A stretch of DNA of 64,000 nt from Panagrolaimus kolymaensis (GCA_028622995.1 JAJQJQ010000022.1:1860001-1924000); one strand, 5' to 3'; counted from the stretch's first letter, positions 1 through 12,000 are shown. Notes: generated by a model not told the origin, from the letters alone. A program made the numbers and translations.

Positions 1-9
1 TGTAGAATA

Positions 10-983
10 AGCAAATGTCGACAAAATTCTTCAATTGTTTGTTACTTTTCTTCTAAAAATGCAATTCAGCAACGATTTTCATTACCCAAAGATGTGATAG
101 AATATATTATCAAAAATCAAAAACTGACTTCTGACCTTTATTTTAAACTATATTCTTTGAGCAAATATTTTTATCTCAAACTTAAAATTATTCCTTGTTC
201 ATTTTTATCCGTTTTTAAGTCCGACGTTCAATGTTGTTACCAAAATAAATCCATCAAAAGTTCCAAGATTAAATTCCTTTCATCCGGTTTCAAACTTCTA
301 GTAGATGGCGAACTGCATCTTTATACCAATTCATTCATCACCTTCTTACAAAAATCAGAAGTACATGTAAAAACTAACCAACTTAGTTTGCGTTGGATGC
401 ACATGGATTTAAAAGAACTGGCAGAGTTGACACAAAGTGTTGAAATTTTGGAATTATATTTGTGCAAAATAGAAAATCCCATTGGAGAGCCCATTCCACT
501 TGAAGAAATAATCAAATATGTACCAAATGTAAATGGATTTATTTTGTAAGGATTATTAAAGAAAGTTGATGTGTTCTTATATCTTATTTTAGCAAACCTC
601 AATCAACCCTTTATTACACACCTCAAACAACTAAAAACCTTGCAAAAATGGAGAGAATCAAAAAGTTGAAATACATTCGATTTGATAAGGTACCACAAAA
701 TTTTAATGCAGAAGACTTTATAACTTTTGTAAAAGTAAGTGCTTTCTATAGCTTTTTTTCTTCACGAAAATGAAAATTGTCTATAAACGGTCATTAATTC
801 AAAACTCTTAAAAGTTTTATAAATAAATAGACCAAATATTCAACTTTTCAGAAAAACACTAATGAAGATGAAAAAAAAATCATTTATATTTCTTTTCACA
901 TAGTCGATGATCCTGAAACCGAAGACAATTTTCTCAACTTCCTCAAAAAAAGCATCAAAAATAAAAATTTAGTTGTTTGTTGA
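10..983 (+). CDS. F-box-like protein, 5' end missing
   Basis: This is the 3' part of a gene of the divergent F-box-like family that is expanded in free-living nematodes. Such proteins are thought to be substrate adaptors of SCF ubiquitin ligases; that role is inferred. Exons are up to 545, 593-734 and 852-983, with GTAAGG/GTAAGT donors and TTTTAG/TTTCAG acceptors, and the frame is kept across both introns. The frame opens after a TAA at 7-9, but an acceptor-like TTCAG at 65-69 suggests the true exon may begin at 70. No in-frame ATG is visible, so the start lies in an earlier exon. The N-terminal F-box-like stretch reads QRFSLPKDVIEYII. The C-terminus (IIYISFHIVDDPETEDNF) matches the last exon of the broken relative at 43.5-44.4 kb, which supports the model. 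The family assignment is by resemblance only. Confidence 0.6.
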
Positions 984-1468
984 TGCTGCTGATATCAGCC
1001 TTTTGAGGAACTAATGTTAAAAAAAGGCTTTTTAAAATAAACCCAGGATTTAGAAAAAAAAACAATTTAAATTGATAGTCAACTTTTAGGAAACTTTTTA
1101 CATTTAGTTTTTAAATTTCTTTTAATTCATTATAAAAAATAGCTTGTATTTTAGCCAGAAATTAGAAAAAAATTCTTTTAGCGCAACACATTATGGATTA
1201 AAAAAAAGTTGAATTTTTAATATTTTATTCCTTCAATAAATGACTACTTGAATCCACCACCAAATATAAGCAACAAAAGTATTTTTTTCAAAAATTTCTT
1301 TTAGTTTTTTTTGGCATTAGACGCCAAGACTTGTACAGTATATCAGACTCGTTCGAAACTTTTCTGCGATTTCACCGTTTACTTTTTCTTCCTCTTTTCA
1401 TTAACTTCACAATTTTTTCCATTTTTGTTGCAAATCGTTCTTGGAATAGACTTGTCAATTTTGCAATT
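984..1468. other. Intergenic, upstream of the small FLYWCH-like gene
   Basis: AT-rich spacer between two plus-strand genes. The last 150 bases are pyrimidine-rich, as expected upstream of a nematode start. I see no gene or element in it. Confidence 0.5.
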
Positions 1469-1914
1469 ATGAGTACCTTTAATTTAAAGTAAGTTTAAAA
1501 AAAACACAAATTTTAGTAACACGGCTATCTGATTTTAGCTAGAAAAAAGCATAGTTGTGTATCTTTAAATCCATGTTTAACCCTTTCTTTTTTAGCTCGA
1601 CGATTATCCATAACATCAGCTTTGAACTTCAAGAAGACAACCGATTATTGGTTATATTTGATGCAAATCGTCCTGATTTATGCTACCAAATGAGAAGAAT
1701 CGATGGCCATTATTTATGCATCTGTTGTCGTAATCATCATCATTTGACCGTCAAAGCTGAGATACTTAGAAATGAAAATGGTGAAGAATATGTTAAACTC
1801 AACCAGCTCCATGCTTGTCAACCATTAACGTACATTCCATTCAACCTTTAGTAAGTGTTTTACTTTATTGGCTTTCTGTATTTTATAGATCTAATTTTTA
1901 TCTTCATTTTCAGA
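1469..1914 (+). CDS. Small FLYWCH-like zinc-binding protein
   Basis: A short protein of about 91 residues. Exons are 1469-1488, 1596-1850 and 1914 onward. The first exon encodes only MSTFNL plus two bases. Its GTAAGT donor joins in frame to the TTTTTTAG acceptor at 1594-1595. The second exon carries the domain: DLCYQMRRIDGHYLCICC, then VKAEI, then NGEEYVKLNQLHAC. This spacing of C-x-C-C, a KA motif and a terminal H-x-C is that of the nematode FLYWCH-like finger, which often occurs alone in small proteins. The stop codon is split by the last intron: TA at 1849-1850 and A at 1914, giving TAA. Unspliced read-through would give TAG at the same place. Possible roles are DNA or protein binding in transcription. 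The function is not known. Confidence 0.6.
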
Positions 1915-2548
1915 ATCTAACATGCTCTTTCGTCGATAGATCTCTGTTCATTATTTAAACTTAAATTTTGTTTTTTATTGTTTTAACTTTATTGCGAATA
2001 ACACGTGGGCACGGGGTGTATTTTTTTTATAAGCAAAACCTCAGCGATACCTCTCCCGAGAAATAAACGATGCAAACGGAACCCCCTGTAGTTTTTTGAG
2101 ATTTTCTGAAAACAACGATACCGCCTACCCTTGACTGTGTCAAAACAAACCCTAACACACCCTGTGCTCAAGTGTGTTGCCTATTCTGTAGTACATTTTT
2201 GTTTATTTTGGTTATCATATTTCATTTTTAATTGTGAACTAATAAATAGTTAAATTTTGAAACACGTGTCTTGATTTCTGCTTACATATTCTCGTAGCTA
2301 TACGATGCCATTAAGAAGATTTGTTGTGTAATCATATGAGTTTATCGGTAGTACGTACATCGATGAGAGATATACAGGGATTGTAGGGTCTATATTTTTA
2401 TTATCATTAAGATATATTTATATGTGGCTTGCAGGAATAAGAGAGAAAATCAGATGTCCGATGTCAGCAACAGCCGGAGCTGGGTGACTGTGAGAAAGCT
2501 GAAACACAAATTTATTGTAAGAATGAGTTGCAAATAATGCATGCTCAA

Positions 2549-2951
2549 CAGGGCTGGACGAAATTTCGTTTCGTCTTTCGCGAAATTTCGCGTGTTTTTT
2601 CAATTTCGTTTCGTTTCGCGTTTCGCGAAATTTTTCTGAAAATTTCGTGAAACCCATTTATGGTTAAAAAATTTGAAAAAATTTTTAAAAATTTCTCATT
2701 TTGGGTGATTTTTATATTTGAGAAAAGGTGAAGATCACAAAAAAAGTTAAAAGGTGTTTGATTTAAAATGTAACTTTAAAGTACTTAATTTCATGCAATT
2801 ATTAATACTTATTTTTTGGCTTTTTATTGTAAATGAATGTTAAAAAAATTTTACTTTCGTTTCGTTTCGTTTTCGCGAAATTTCGCGAAATTGGACTTTA
2901 AAAATTTCGTCTTTCGCGAAAGCGAAATCTTTTCACTTTCGTCCAGCCCTG
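2549..2951. mobile_element. hAT-type MITE with 8-bp target duplication
   Basis: A 403-bp non-autonomous element. The left end begins CAGGGCTGGACGAAA and the right end is its reverse complement, TTTCGTCCAGCCCTG (with slight imperfections further in). The element is flanked on both sides by ATGCTCAA (2541-2548 and 2952-2959), an exact 8-bp direct repeat. CAGGG-type termini plus an 8-bp duplication are the hallmarks of hAT transposons. Inside are many TTTCG/CGAAA units that can fold on each other, and a non-repetitive AT-rich centre. There is no transposase frame, so mobility would need an enzyme supplied elsewhere. Confidence 0.85.
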
Positions 2952-3412
2952 ATGCTCAACGGTGTTATGGCTCTGATGGATGTGTAATGTCGAAGAAGTT
3001 GTGAAGTATATTTAAAATGAAATGTTTTAGTATTATGTCATTTCTTTTTTGGAGGCGCAAACGACACGGAAAATATTTTTTTAAAACCCATAAGTTGGGA
3101 GATTCAGGCACATACAATAAAAGTTTGGCAGTTAAAATAGCAAATTGCTAATTTAATATTTAATAAAACAATTGAGTACCATGGATGAAAAAAAGCAATA
3201 AAACTAATAGATATTTATAAGCATGCATGCATACACATGTATCCATCTCAACTTACGATAATTATAATAATGGCATATGAGCAGTGATAAAATAATAAAA
3301 CAAATAGGGCAAGAAATAAAAATTTAACAAATTATGTACAATAATAGTAATAATAACAATAATATATTTTTTTGATTAACATATAAAAAAATCTTTGAGC
3401 TTTTGATTTTAA

Positions 3413-3537
3413 TTTTTGTCAGCGAATTAATGCATGAGCTTCAACGTTGGAGAGCTGCTTGTAAAATAAAAGATACAACAATTTTTTTGGATTCTATGAC
3501 AGTGGTTTTCACGCATTAATAATTTCGCTGATAAAAA
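3413..3537. repeat. Small imperfect inverted repeat
   Basis: TTTTTGTCAGCGAATTAATGC near 3413 pairs with the reverse complement of CGCATTAATAATTTCGCTGA near 3512-3531, allowing a gap of about three bases. Weaker AT-rich complementarity extends outward. It may be an old fold-back element. No clear target duplication is seen. Confidence 0.4.
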
Positions 3538-3658
3538 CTTAAACTTTTAAAATTAAAATAATAAATCTTTAATAATTTTGTATATACATATTTAAATAAT
3601 AATAATAGTATTTTTTGTTAATATAATTGCAGACCGACGGATGAGAGGCGAATAAAAG

Positions 3659-5955
3659 CTACCTGATAAGTGAAGATCCCCTTGAAAGAGAGCCATTGAG
3701 CAATTTAGAATCATGAGATGTTGATGATGTTGAAGTTGAAGATAAATGACCATTAGATTTTTTATATGAATTAATTATAAATCTTATATCTTCTTCAAGT
3801 TCTTCCTTGATGGGAGAAAGGTCGAAAATGATTGGTGGAGGTTGGCAAGCAATTTGCTTCCAAAATTTATGAACATCCATATCTGTGGATGGAAAATGAA
3901 AGAAACGAAAGTATGCTTCTTTTTTCTTTGTGGTTTCACAAGTTTTTTCTATGGTCGTTGTTCGATTCATAAGTTCAAGTTTTTCATTAACGATTGAATG
4001 TAAAAATGAGCGAAGCTTCATGGTTTCATAACCTAAAAAATGTTTGGGTTGTTTTTACAATTGAAATTTCTATAAAATTCTATTTTTTTGTTTAAATAAA
4101 AAACTTTTGTAACGTCTCTTTACAAAAAAAATGCTACTAAAAATCCCTCGACTTACTTTCCAAAACATTTATATATCTGTAAACAATTGTGGGTGGAATC
4201 TTATTTTCAAATGGATCAGGTAAATGCTCGATAATAAAATTATAATAAAACATTTCCATAGGTTTTGCATCCTTTGTTGCTTCTGGATTTCTTTCTAATC
4301 GAACAATAAAAATTTCTTCTCTTTCTTTTTGAGGCAATTCAGTCGCTAAAGATAATCCAAGTAGATTAGCTTCTCCAACAATTTTATACTTTTTTGAACA
4401 TGGCTCAAATTTACAACAATCATCGGGAAGTAAAACAGTGAAGGCAAATAAAAATTGTTTTCTCGCCACTAAAGCATCGGATCGACAAATTAATTGACGC
4501 CCAATACAAATATGCCATAAAAGAGTTTTAAAAACGGATGGTTTAAATTTTTGTTGAATAATTGTTAAAGGAACAAGACTATTTGATGCCTTTTCGAAAA
4601 TTTCGATACTGGGGCTGGGAGGAAGAGTTGGGGCGGCGCGTGTTTGAATTACCGTGTCACCTTCTGTCTTACACAGTAATTCAAACACGCGCCGCCCCAA
4701 CTCTTCCTCCCAGCCCCAGTATCGAAATTTTCGAAAAGGCATCAAATAGTCTTGTTCCTTTAAATCTCTTGCGGCTTCAAGAGCAAAAGTTTTTGAAAAT
4801 TCAGAACTTTGCTGAATGCTCATAAAATTTTGTGGTATTGAATGATGAAGAATATCATGATTTAACATTCGTTGTAAAATTCCGACGAAATCTCGAGATA
4901 ATAAAGAATAACATTTTGGATCATTTAAAATTATTTCTAAACTTCGCGTTGTATCTATTTCAATTTTAGATTTAAAAAATTCTTGTGGCAACCATTTAGC
5001 TGTTCGAATCACAGCATTTTTATCTAGTTTTTGTTCTTCGAGATACACCGAAGTTGCAGCAACCTAAAAAATTGAATTAAATGAAATAAATCTTTTAAAA
5101 TAGCTTACTTGAAGTAATCGAGCAGTTGTAGAAAATTCATTTAAAATCATTTTATAATTCCATATTATCATATCTCGATTTTCTGATAACGCCATTAAAA
5201 GATAACGACGTTGAAAGCCTCGTGATTTGGCGTCTTTGAGAATGAAGGTTCTCACCACAGCAGTATAATGATCATCATCACTACCAAAAAGTAATACTCC
5301 CTCATCATTTGGATCACTTGATGTAAGGGAAAATAGTTTAGACAATCTTTGAGATCTTGAATTATTTAGCGAAGGTTTAAAAAATGATATATCTTTAGGT
5401 GTATCAGGTAATGGATTTAATTTTTCTGATACCATGGCTCGAAATGTTGCTTTTTTAACTGCCATATAACATTCATCATTTAATGAAGTTTGAGTGCTAA
5501 CAAAGCTTCGCTTCATTCGATAATCATTTGCAACATGAGCTGAATTATCACCCAATGATGTACATGCAGGGCATCGGTTTTCTTCATCAACTATTTCTAC
5601 GCTACGATCCCATTCCCCAAAAACCAATTCATCATTCTTATCTTCGATGAGATCATCTTAAAAAAAGAGAAAAATATTTAAAAAGTGAAAACAAAGACTA
5701 ATAAATTATATATATATATTTTTAATACTTACTTAAAGGTTTATGACATTCCATAATGGATAAAACATTGATGTTATAAGGAGCATCAGCTTGAATTTCA
5801 GCTATTTTATCCCATGGTATATTTGTTCGACGGTTCGATAATGAAGGGGATTCGGTTAATCTGGGTACTGCTTGGGTGGTCATAACAACTCGAGGTCCAT
5901 CATTTTCACAAAAATACGCCAAAACGACGACCGCATCAGGAAAGTTAACATTCAT
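3659..5955 (-). CDS. flcn-1: Folliculin
   Basis: Folliculin is a longin/DENN-fold protein that works with FNIP partners as a GTPase-activating protein for Rag GTPases at the lysosome, linking amino-acid state to TORC1 and AMPK. Exons on the minus strand are 5955-5733, 5656-5109, 5063-4157 and 4032-3659. Phases agree, giving 683 residues against about 580 in vertebrates. The N-terminus (VLAYFCENDGPRVVMTTQAV) matches the folliculin longin start, CPACTSL matches the conserved cysteine motif, and FILKDAKSRGFQRRYLL matches the family's IKDSLARGFQRWYS. The C-terminal DENN part includes FKTLLWHICIGRQLI and a final VHKFWKQ segment. Residues of roughly 358-424 are encoded by a long DNA hairpin (see separate entry) and look inserted, which partly explains the extra length. 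The gene is head-to-head with TFIP11 across about 530 bases. Confidence 0.9.
4565..4763. repeat. 93-bp-arm inverted repeat inside the folliculin exon
   Basis: The left arm is 4565-4657, a 13-base loop follows at 4658-4670, and the right arm is 4671-4763. The arms are reverse complements at 92 of 93 positions; the exception is the C at 4653. Both arms carry a GC-rich core (GGGGCTGGGAGGAAGAG in the left arm), unlike the AT-rich exon around them. On the folliculin strand the whole hairpin is open: one arm is read as EQDYLMPFRKFRYWGWEEE, the other as RAAPTLPPSPSIEIFEKAS. Confidence 0.9.
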
Positions 5956-6485
5956 CGACTATTGTAAAAATATGTGGTAAACAATGCCTATAAAAATATA
6001 TAAAATAATTCTATGAATTTCATTACCACAAATCTTTTCACAAATATTAGCTTGATCTCAAAAACAAAAAAGTTGATTAATCATAAATAAAACTTACTAG
6101 GAAAAATATAAAAACATTTAAAGAATATAATATCTTCCATTCAGAGCTTCGTTTACCTTATGACATTATCACTATCTTAAAAATAAAATTTCATTCACTA
6201 TATATTTAGTTTAAAAGAAAAAATTATCACTACGAGAAGGAAGAAAAAAAATTGTCTCACGCGATATTATTTTTTGTTTTGAAGGAATGCGCGCCTTTCA
6301 ATAATACAAGTCTGGCGGCTGCAGTCATCACGTGCGATAAGAGGATGGAGAAGGAAAACCTTGTATTAACAAATTGTTACCACAAATATAAAATATATCT
6401 TTATATTTCATAATTCTGTCTATTCCCTCTTTCTTTCTGCGTATTTATTGGTATTCTATAAAATATTTATTAATTTATTATCAAA
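5956..6485. promoter_or_regulatory. Divergent flcn / TFIP11 promoter region
   Basis: About 530 bases separate the two start codons. A GC-rich core around 6260-6345 (with GCGCGCC and CACGTG-like sequence near 6330) sits in otherwise AT-rich DNA and is the best candidate for a shared core promoter. The assignment is inference from position and composition. Confidence 0.5.
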
Positions 6486-9020
6486 ATGGATGAAGACGGG
6501 TTTGAGGCATTTAATCTCAATGATAGAGATCTCGAATATGCATTAGACCCAACTAAACGAGCAAGAAAGAATCAAACGAAAGATCAGCAACTTTATGGTA
6601 AGTTCTTTAAATCCTTCATTTTTGCAAATTTATATTCCTCATTTTCAGGTATTTGGGCGGATGAAGATGAAGAAGATAATCGATTTGGTTTTGGTGCAGC
6701 AGCATCATCGAAAGTTGAACTTACCAAAGGTGTTAGCTTTGTAAGCGCTGGAAAAACGACTGATACAAACCCCCAAGAATCAGAACCTAAACCACCCGAA
6801 AAACGTCCTCGTTTAAATTTTCAACCATCTTCCTCGACCCATGGTGGAGCAGGAGCTCAAGTTTTTGCTGGAATGAGAACTTCAACCATGAATATTAAAG
6901 GCTCAGAATGGACCCAAACATCAGGAAAAAGCAGCGTTATTATGAATATGATGAAGAAAATGGGTTATCAAGAAGGCAAAGGATTAGGTGCAAGTAAACA
7001 AGGTATTGTAGAACCTATTGTTGCATCCGTAAGAGAAGGTAGAGGCGCAGTTGGTGCTTATGGTAAAGAAAGCTCTGCAGTTGGACAAAAATTTGGTGAA
7101 ACCGCAGCTGCAGCTCAAGCACGAGAACTTGGAAATGATGAATTAGCAGAGAGTATTACTCGAAAAGGGAATTGGAAAAAGGATAAACGTCAAAAAGCTA
7201 AAACCCAATATAAAACTATCGATGATATAATTGCTGAAGGTGGGATTGAAGCGGCTGCTGGATTTGGTGGACTATCTTCAAATATGAAAGTAAGTTGTTT
7301 AAATAAAGAATTAATTAATAACTTTCATTCTTTATCTTTCCAGATTATTGATATGACGGGACCTCAACAAAAAGTTTATAATGATTTTCATTCATTTTCA
7401 AGAAAAGCTAAAGCTCCAGAGTTTGATACTCAAAGAAATAAATTTGATATTCCCGAACTTATCCATAATTTGGATACATTATTGGATGTAACAGAAGATG
7501 AAATTCGAAGGAATGATAGACAGGCAAAACTTCTAAAAGATCAAAATAGGTCCAATGAAGCTGATACACAAGAAATTCGAAAAGCTATCGTCGACGAAGA
7601 AAAAGAAGTTGCAAGAATGAAAGAAGTTTTTGGAGTTGTTGAAGAATTTGCACAAAGTGAAAATCAAACATTGGAAGCATGCAAGAAGTTGCTTCTTAAA
7701 TTAAAGCGAGATTATGCACTTGAATATAAAATTTATGGATTGGATTCAATTGCATTATCAAATTTTATGCCCATGCTTCGATCATATTTCACAAAATGGG
7801 ATCCATTAGAAAATCCTGAATATGGTATGGATATAGTTGAAGAATGGAAAGAAATTTTACAAGGTGAAGGAAAAGAAAAGAAGCATATGTTTGATCGAAT
7901 GAAAAGTGAAATAGATGCATTGCCTGCTTTTGATCGATGCATGTGGGAATCATGGATGCCTGCAATTCGTCAAACAGCTTTACGATGGAATGTTAAAATA
8001 CAATCTCAACAAATGATTCATGCAATTTTAACTTGGATTCCAATATTGCCTGATTGGATTACCGATAATCTTCTTGAACAAATTATTGTTCCAAGGATTA
8101 AAGAAGAAGTTGAAAAATGGAATCCAACAACGGACGAAATTCCAATAGATTCTTGGCTTCTTCCATGGCATCCCATTCTTGGTCATCGATTAATGCCAGT
8201 ATATTCACCCATCAGACAGAAACTTGCTAAAGCATTGAAAAATTGGGTTGCAACTGATGAAAGTGCCATAGCTGTTGTGAAACCTTGGAAGGAAGTTTTT
8301 ACAAAACCAACTATGAGTTCATTTTTAGCAATGAATATTGTACCAAAATTGGAACAGGCTTTATCGCATATGAATATGAATCCATTAGAAAATATTGTAA
8401 GTCAAAATTTTGATTTATTTCAATTCTTACAATCAAAATTTCAGGAATATGCTGAATTTCATGCAGTTTTAAATTGGGCCGAATTAATCGGAATAGATAT
8501 AACTTGCCATATATTAATGAAAAGTTTCTTCCCTCAGTGGCTTGATACTTTAGTTATGTGGCTACGATCCAATGGAATGATTTTGTCCGAAGTTGCTCGA
8601 TATTATAAAGAATGGAGTGAACGATTTCCAAAATATTTAAAAGAAATTCCAGCAATTAAAAGTGAAATACAACGTGGATTAAATCTTATTTCCCAAGCAA
8701 GACAAAATGTTCCTATTCAGCTCGCTCCAGCTGTTGCAAGACAACCACCACCACCATCAAATCAACCACATTTCTTTAATCCTCCTCAACCAATTGCAAC
8801 TCCAATGACATCTCTTCGAGAACTAGTGGAACATCGAGCCCAATTAGCTGATATTGAATTTAGACCTCTTCGAAAGCAAGAACATGGAAAACCTGTGTAC
8901 AAACTTGGTGGATTGGAAATTTTCTTTGATAGAGATTTAATCGTGGCTTACATTCGTGAAAGAAATCGTTGGGAACCTTTAGGAGTTGAACATGCTTTTG
9001 AACTCGCTGTTTCTATTTAA
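6486..9020 (+). CDS. stip-1: TFIP11 / STIP-1, G-patch spliceosome disassembly factor
   Basis: TFIP11 (yeast Ntr1/Spp382) recruits and activates the DEAH helicase DHX15 to release the lariat intron from the spent spliceosome in the nucleus. Exons are 6486-6597, 6649-7289, 7344-8396 and 8445-9020, giving 793 residues. All three introns (51, 54 and 48 bases) can also be read through, so an unspliced frame would look like 844 residues. The third was accepted because joining NPLENI to EYAEFHAVLNW restores the family spacing. Domains: N-terminal TIP_N segment with YGIWADEDEE, G-patch near residues 130-175 (MMKKMGYQEGKGLG, then GRGAVGAYG), the conserved IDMTG motif at about 253, and a GCFC domain with WLLPWHPILGHRLMPVY near 520. 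An AATAAA polyadenylation signal lies at 9081-9086. Confidence 0.95.
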   Translation: MDEDGFEAFNLNDRDLEYALDPTKRARKNQTKDQQLYGKFFKSFIFANLYSSFSGIWADEDEEDNRFGFGAAASSKVELTKGVSFVSAGKTTDTNPQESEPKPPEKRPRLNFQPSSSTHGGAGAQVFAGMRTSTMNIKGSEWTQTSGKSSVIMNMMKKMGYQEGKGLGASKQGIVEPIVASVREGRGAVGAYGKESSAVGQKFGETAAAAQARELGNDELAESITRKGNWKKDKRQKAKTQYKTIDDIIAEGGIEAAAGFGGLSSNMKVSCLNKELINNFHSLSFQIIDMTGPQQKVYNDFHSFSRKAKAPEFDTQRNKFDIPELIHNLDTLLDVTEDEIRRNDRQAKLLKDQNRSNEADTQEIRKAIVDEEKEVARMKEVFGVVEEFAQSENQTLEACKKLLLKLKRDYALEYKIYGLDSIALSNFMPMLRSYFTKWDPLENPEYGMDIVEEWKEILQGEGKEKKHMFDRMKSEIDALPAFDRCMWESWMPAIRQTALRWNVKIQSQQMIHAILTWIPILPDWITDNLLEQIIVPRIKEEVEKWNPTTDEIPIDSWLLPWHPILGHRLMPVYSPIRQKLAKALKNWVATDESAIAVVKPWKEVFTKPTMSSFLAMNIVPKLEQALSHMNMNPLENIVSQNFDLFQFLQSKFQEYAEFHAVLNWAELIGIDITCHILMKSFFPQWLDTLVMWLRSNGMILSEVARYYKEWSERFPKYLKEIPAIKSEIQRGLNLISQARQNVPIQLAPAVARQPPPPSNQPHFFNPPQPIATPMTSLRELVEHRAQLADIEFRPLRKQEHGKPVYKLGGLEIFFDRDLIVAYIRERNRWEPLGVEHAFELAVSI

Positions 9021-12000
9021 TTTCGTATTGTAAATTTTGTTTGTATTTATTTACATGGGTGTATGTGAACTTTATGAAAAAATAAAGAATTAAAATGGAT
9101 AAAATATAAAATATAACAAATGTTCAACAATTAAACCTAAAAAGACTAAAAGTGATCATGTTTTTTAGTAAATTTTATACTCACATCAGTGATACAAAAT
9201 TTTTATTACATACCTCAGTCATTTTTATAAACTGCTTCATTTCATGAAGATGTCAATAGTAAATATTAAAAATTAAAAAATTCATTGGATAATTCTTCTC
9301 ATTCAATATTATTACCGTGATCCTTCGATAAGTAATTAATTTTAATAATTTTATAAATGTTTGAATTATGAAACCTTTTTTGATTAACGACTTTTCCACT
9401 TATGCAAAAATTTTCTTTATTGTGAATTGTTTTAAAACTTGGATACTATAGCATAGTTTTTTTAGAATGCATTTAATTTCTGTTCTGTTTAAATATCTTA
9501 CTTTTTTTCTTTTTTTCCGCTGTTTACTACTTCTTAATTGGATTGAATCGAAGCGAAGGCAAGGAAGAAGAAAAAAGTCATTTAGCAAACAATTTAAAAA
9601 CCGATTAAATCAGATAAATGGTAACGATGATCTTGTCCGAACGAAGAGATACCTCTAAATGTGGAAGGAAAGAAGAAAATGCGTTATATTTGTTTTTATT
9701 ACACCATAATGGCATTTTCGAAAGCCTCAATGAAAAATAAGAGGTAATCTGAGGTCAAATGATGCCAAGAAAAAAACTGTAATGAGAATAAATGCAAATA
9801 GGAAAAAGCTTCAAAAGTTTCACTTGCTTCGTGTCAAACATTTTTAAAGGTAATTTACTCTACTCACATTATGATTGAGAATGGAGAAGGAATCTCATCT
9901 TATATTACACATTAGTCAGAATGGACATTGAAGCTTTGCTTAAAGCATGCTAAAGTTTCTGCTGATAAAACCTTTTACATAATTTTTATTTTAATAATAC
10001 CGTAAATTTTTGGCTTGCTTTGTGTCTATTCTCTTCATTATTTTTTCCGAAATATAATTGATTTCCCCTTTCTTTTAACAAACTTCAAAATTGATTCCTC
10101 TTTTTTCAAGAATCATTTTCAATAACTTTCTTTTCTTACAGAACATTGACTCCATGAATCATCCATTTTCTATCGCTTTTTCTTCTTCTCATTTTTCACG
10201 AATAAACTTCTTTTAACAAAATATTTTTTTATTCTTGCACTCACTCACACACACTCCTTTTCACTATTTTAAACAATAACAATAATATTCACTTTTTTAG
10301 GCAACAAAAAAACATGGAAAATTTTTTTTGTGTATCAAAAACTTTTCCCACGCGCCATCATCAAAAACTATTTTTTTATTTTCTCCGTTTTTTTGCTCGC
10401 GTATAACCTCGTTTTATGAGGCTAATCCTATTGTCATAAAAAAAAGCAGTGTGGGAAATATGCCATTATCAAAGGCAAAAAATAAATAAATAGGAATATG
10501 TTTTTCTTCAATGTTATTTTTTATGAAGTGTTATCAAAGGAAAAAAATGTGCCATACGCGCAAGAGTGAAAAGAAAGAGGTAGAAAGAGTCTCTCTCATT
10601 TTTTATGAAATGAAAAAAGCAATAAAAAAATCAACAGGAAAGACTCGATAGACTCTGGGAATGGGTCCTTTAAGGAATCCTTGGGTCAATGTTGTTCAAA
10701 TTTTATGTTTCATAAAAAATTGAATAACAGTGTCAAACATGAGCTTCAACATGGATGTTTAAAGTGGCAAGGGAATGACTTCAAGGTGAATCCCACGGTT
10801 AAAAATTTGAAAGATATGAATTTCAAAAAACATAGTAGGATTTATATTTTGAATATTCAATACAGTAGTTTTTTTTTCTTTTTTTGAAATAAACAAGTTT
10901 GAAAATGTTATTCTCACTTATTTCCATATCTCTGTCTCTTTACCGTAATCCAACCGATTTCTTTAATTCATTAAAATTTATTGCTTTTAAATTTCTTTTT
11001 TCAAATAAAAACTCGACCTAAAACTTTTTTTGTGTCGGCAAACTTGAAACAATTGCAACAAACTTTCCCATTGCGATTTAGTTAATAATAACTAAAGAAA
11101 GACAACCAAAAAAAAGTGAATAAAAAAATAACTCAAAAAAAAATTATTAATCCGCCATCGTTGGTCGTCGGTCGACAGGTACATAAATTGAATGCCTACC
11201 TTCTTTTTTTTATATTGCTTTTTAAGTGTATATTATTTGCGGTAGCTGCAGCAATGGCGGAGGAGGTAAAAAAATGAGAGGATGCGTTAATCGGCGTTTA
11301 ATCGACCTTAATAGTAATCATCAAAAGAAGATGAGGAAGGATGAAAAAGTTTTTTTTCTTGCCTTTTTTATTTTATAAGTGCAAAAAATTCAAAGTCACG
11401 AAAAGTCAAGTTGTTTACAATAGAGACTATTTGACGCTTTTTATTTTTTTACTCAAATTCATACTTTTAAAAGCTTAAAATCAAAATCAAAGACAAATAA
11501 GTGGGAAGAAGAATGAATACTGTAGCAGCAGCATGATGATATGAAACAAAATTATCTTAAATGTTAAACCAATTTTTAGTTTTAATTTTATTTAAATTTT
11601 GGGTTTCAGCTTTCATTTTATAATCACAATAATCCACAGTACCCTTCTCTTATATTTCCATGTTTTGCGGTTATTTTTCTCTTTCTTCATTGTTTCTGTT
11701 TTTGGAATATAAAAAACCAAAAATCAAAAATAAAGTAACAATAAGTCTATGAGACTATAGCTAAAAAAAGAAGAACCAAAAAAGACAAGAAACATAACTA
11801 AGCGATCGAGTTTTTTATTTTATTTTTACAATCAGATAAAATAGAGTTAATTCTTTCTTTTCGCAAGCCAAACAAGCAAGTCAGTGAGCATTTGGATGTT
11901 GCACACTTTTATTTTTCCAATCTTCTTTTTTCTTCGAAATAATAAGTCGAAACTAAATGCGATCATCATCAAATAACAAAACGAGACGCCGATTTTTTAA

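Larger units (their letters stand above)
1915..3658. other. Gene-free stretch with two inverted-repeat elements
   Basis: This spacer between the FLYWCH-like gene and the 3' end of folliculin holds a hAT-type MITE (2549-2951) and a small fold-back sequence (3413-3537), listed separately. The rest is AT-rich with TAA/AATAAT runs around 3270-3370. A 60-codon minus-strand frame at 1989-2171 has no recognisable similarity or splice context, and I do not call it. Confidence 0.5.

Noticed and set aside
1989..2171. 60-codon minus-strand frame
   Set aside because: No family resemblance, no start context, and no splice partners.
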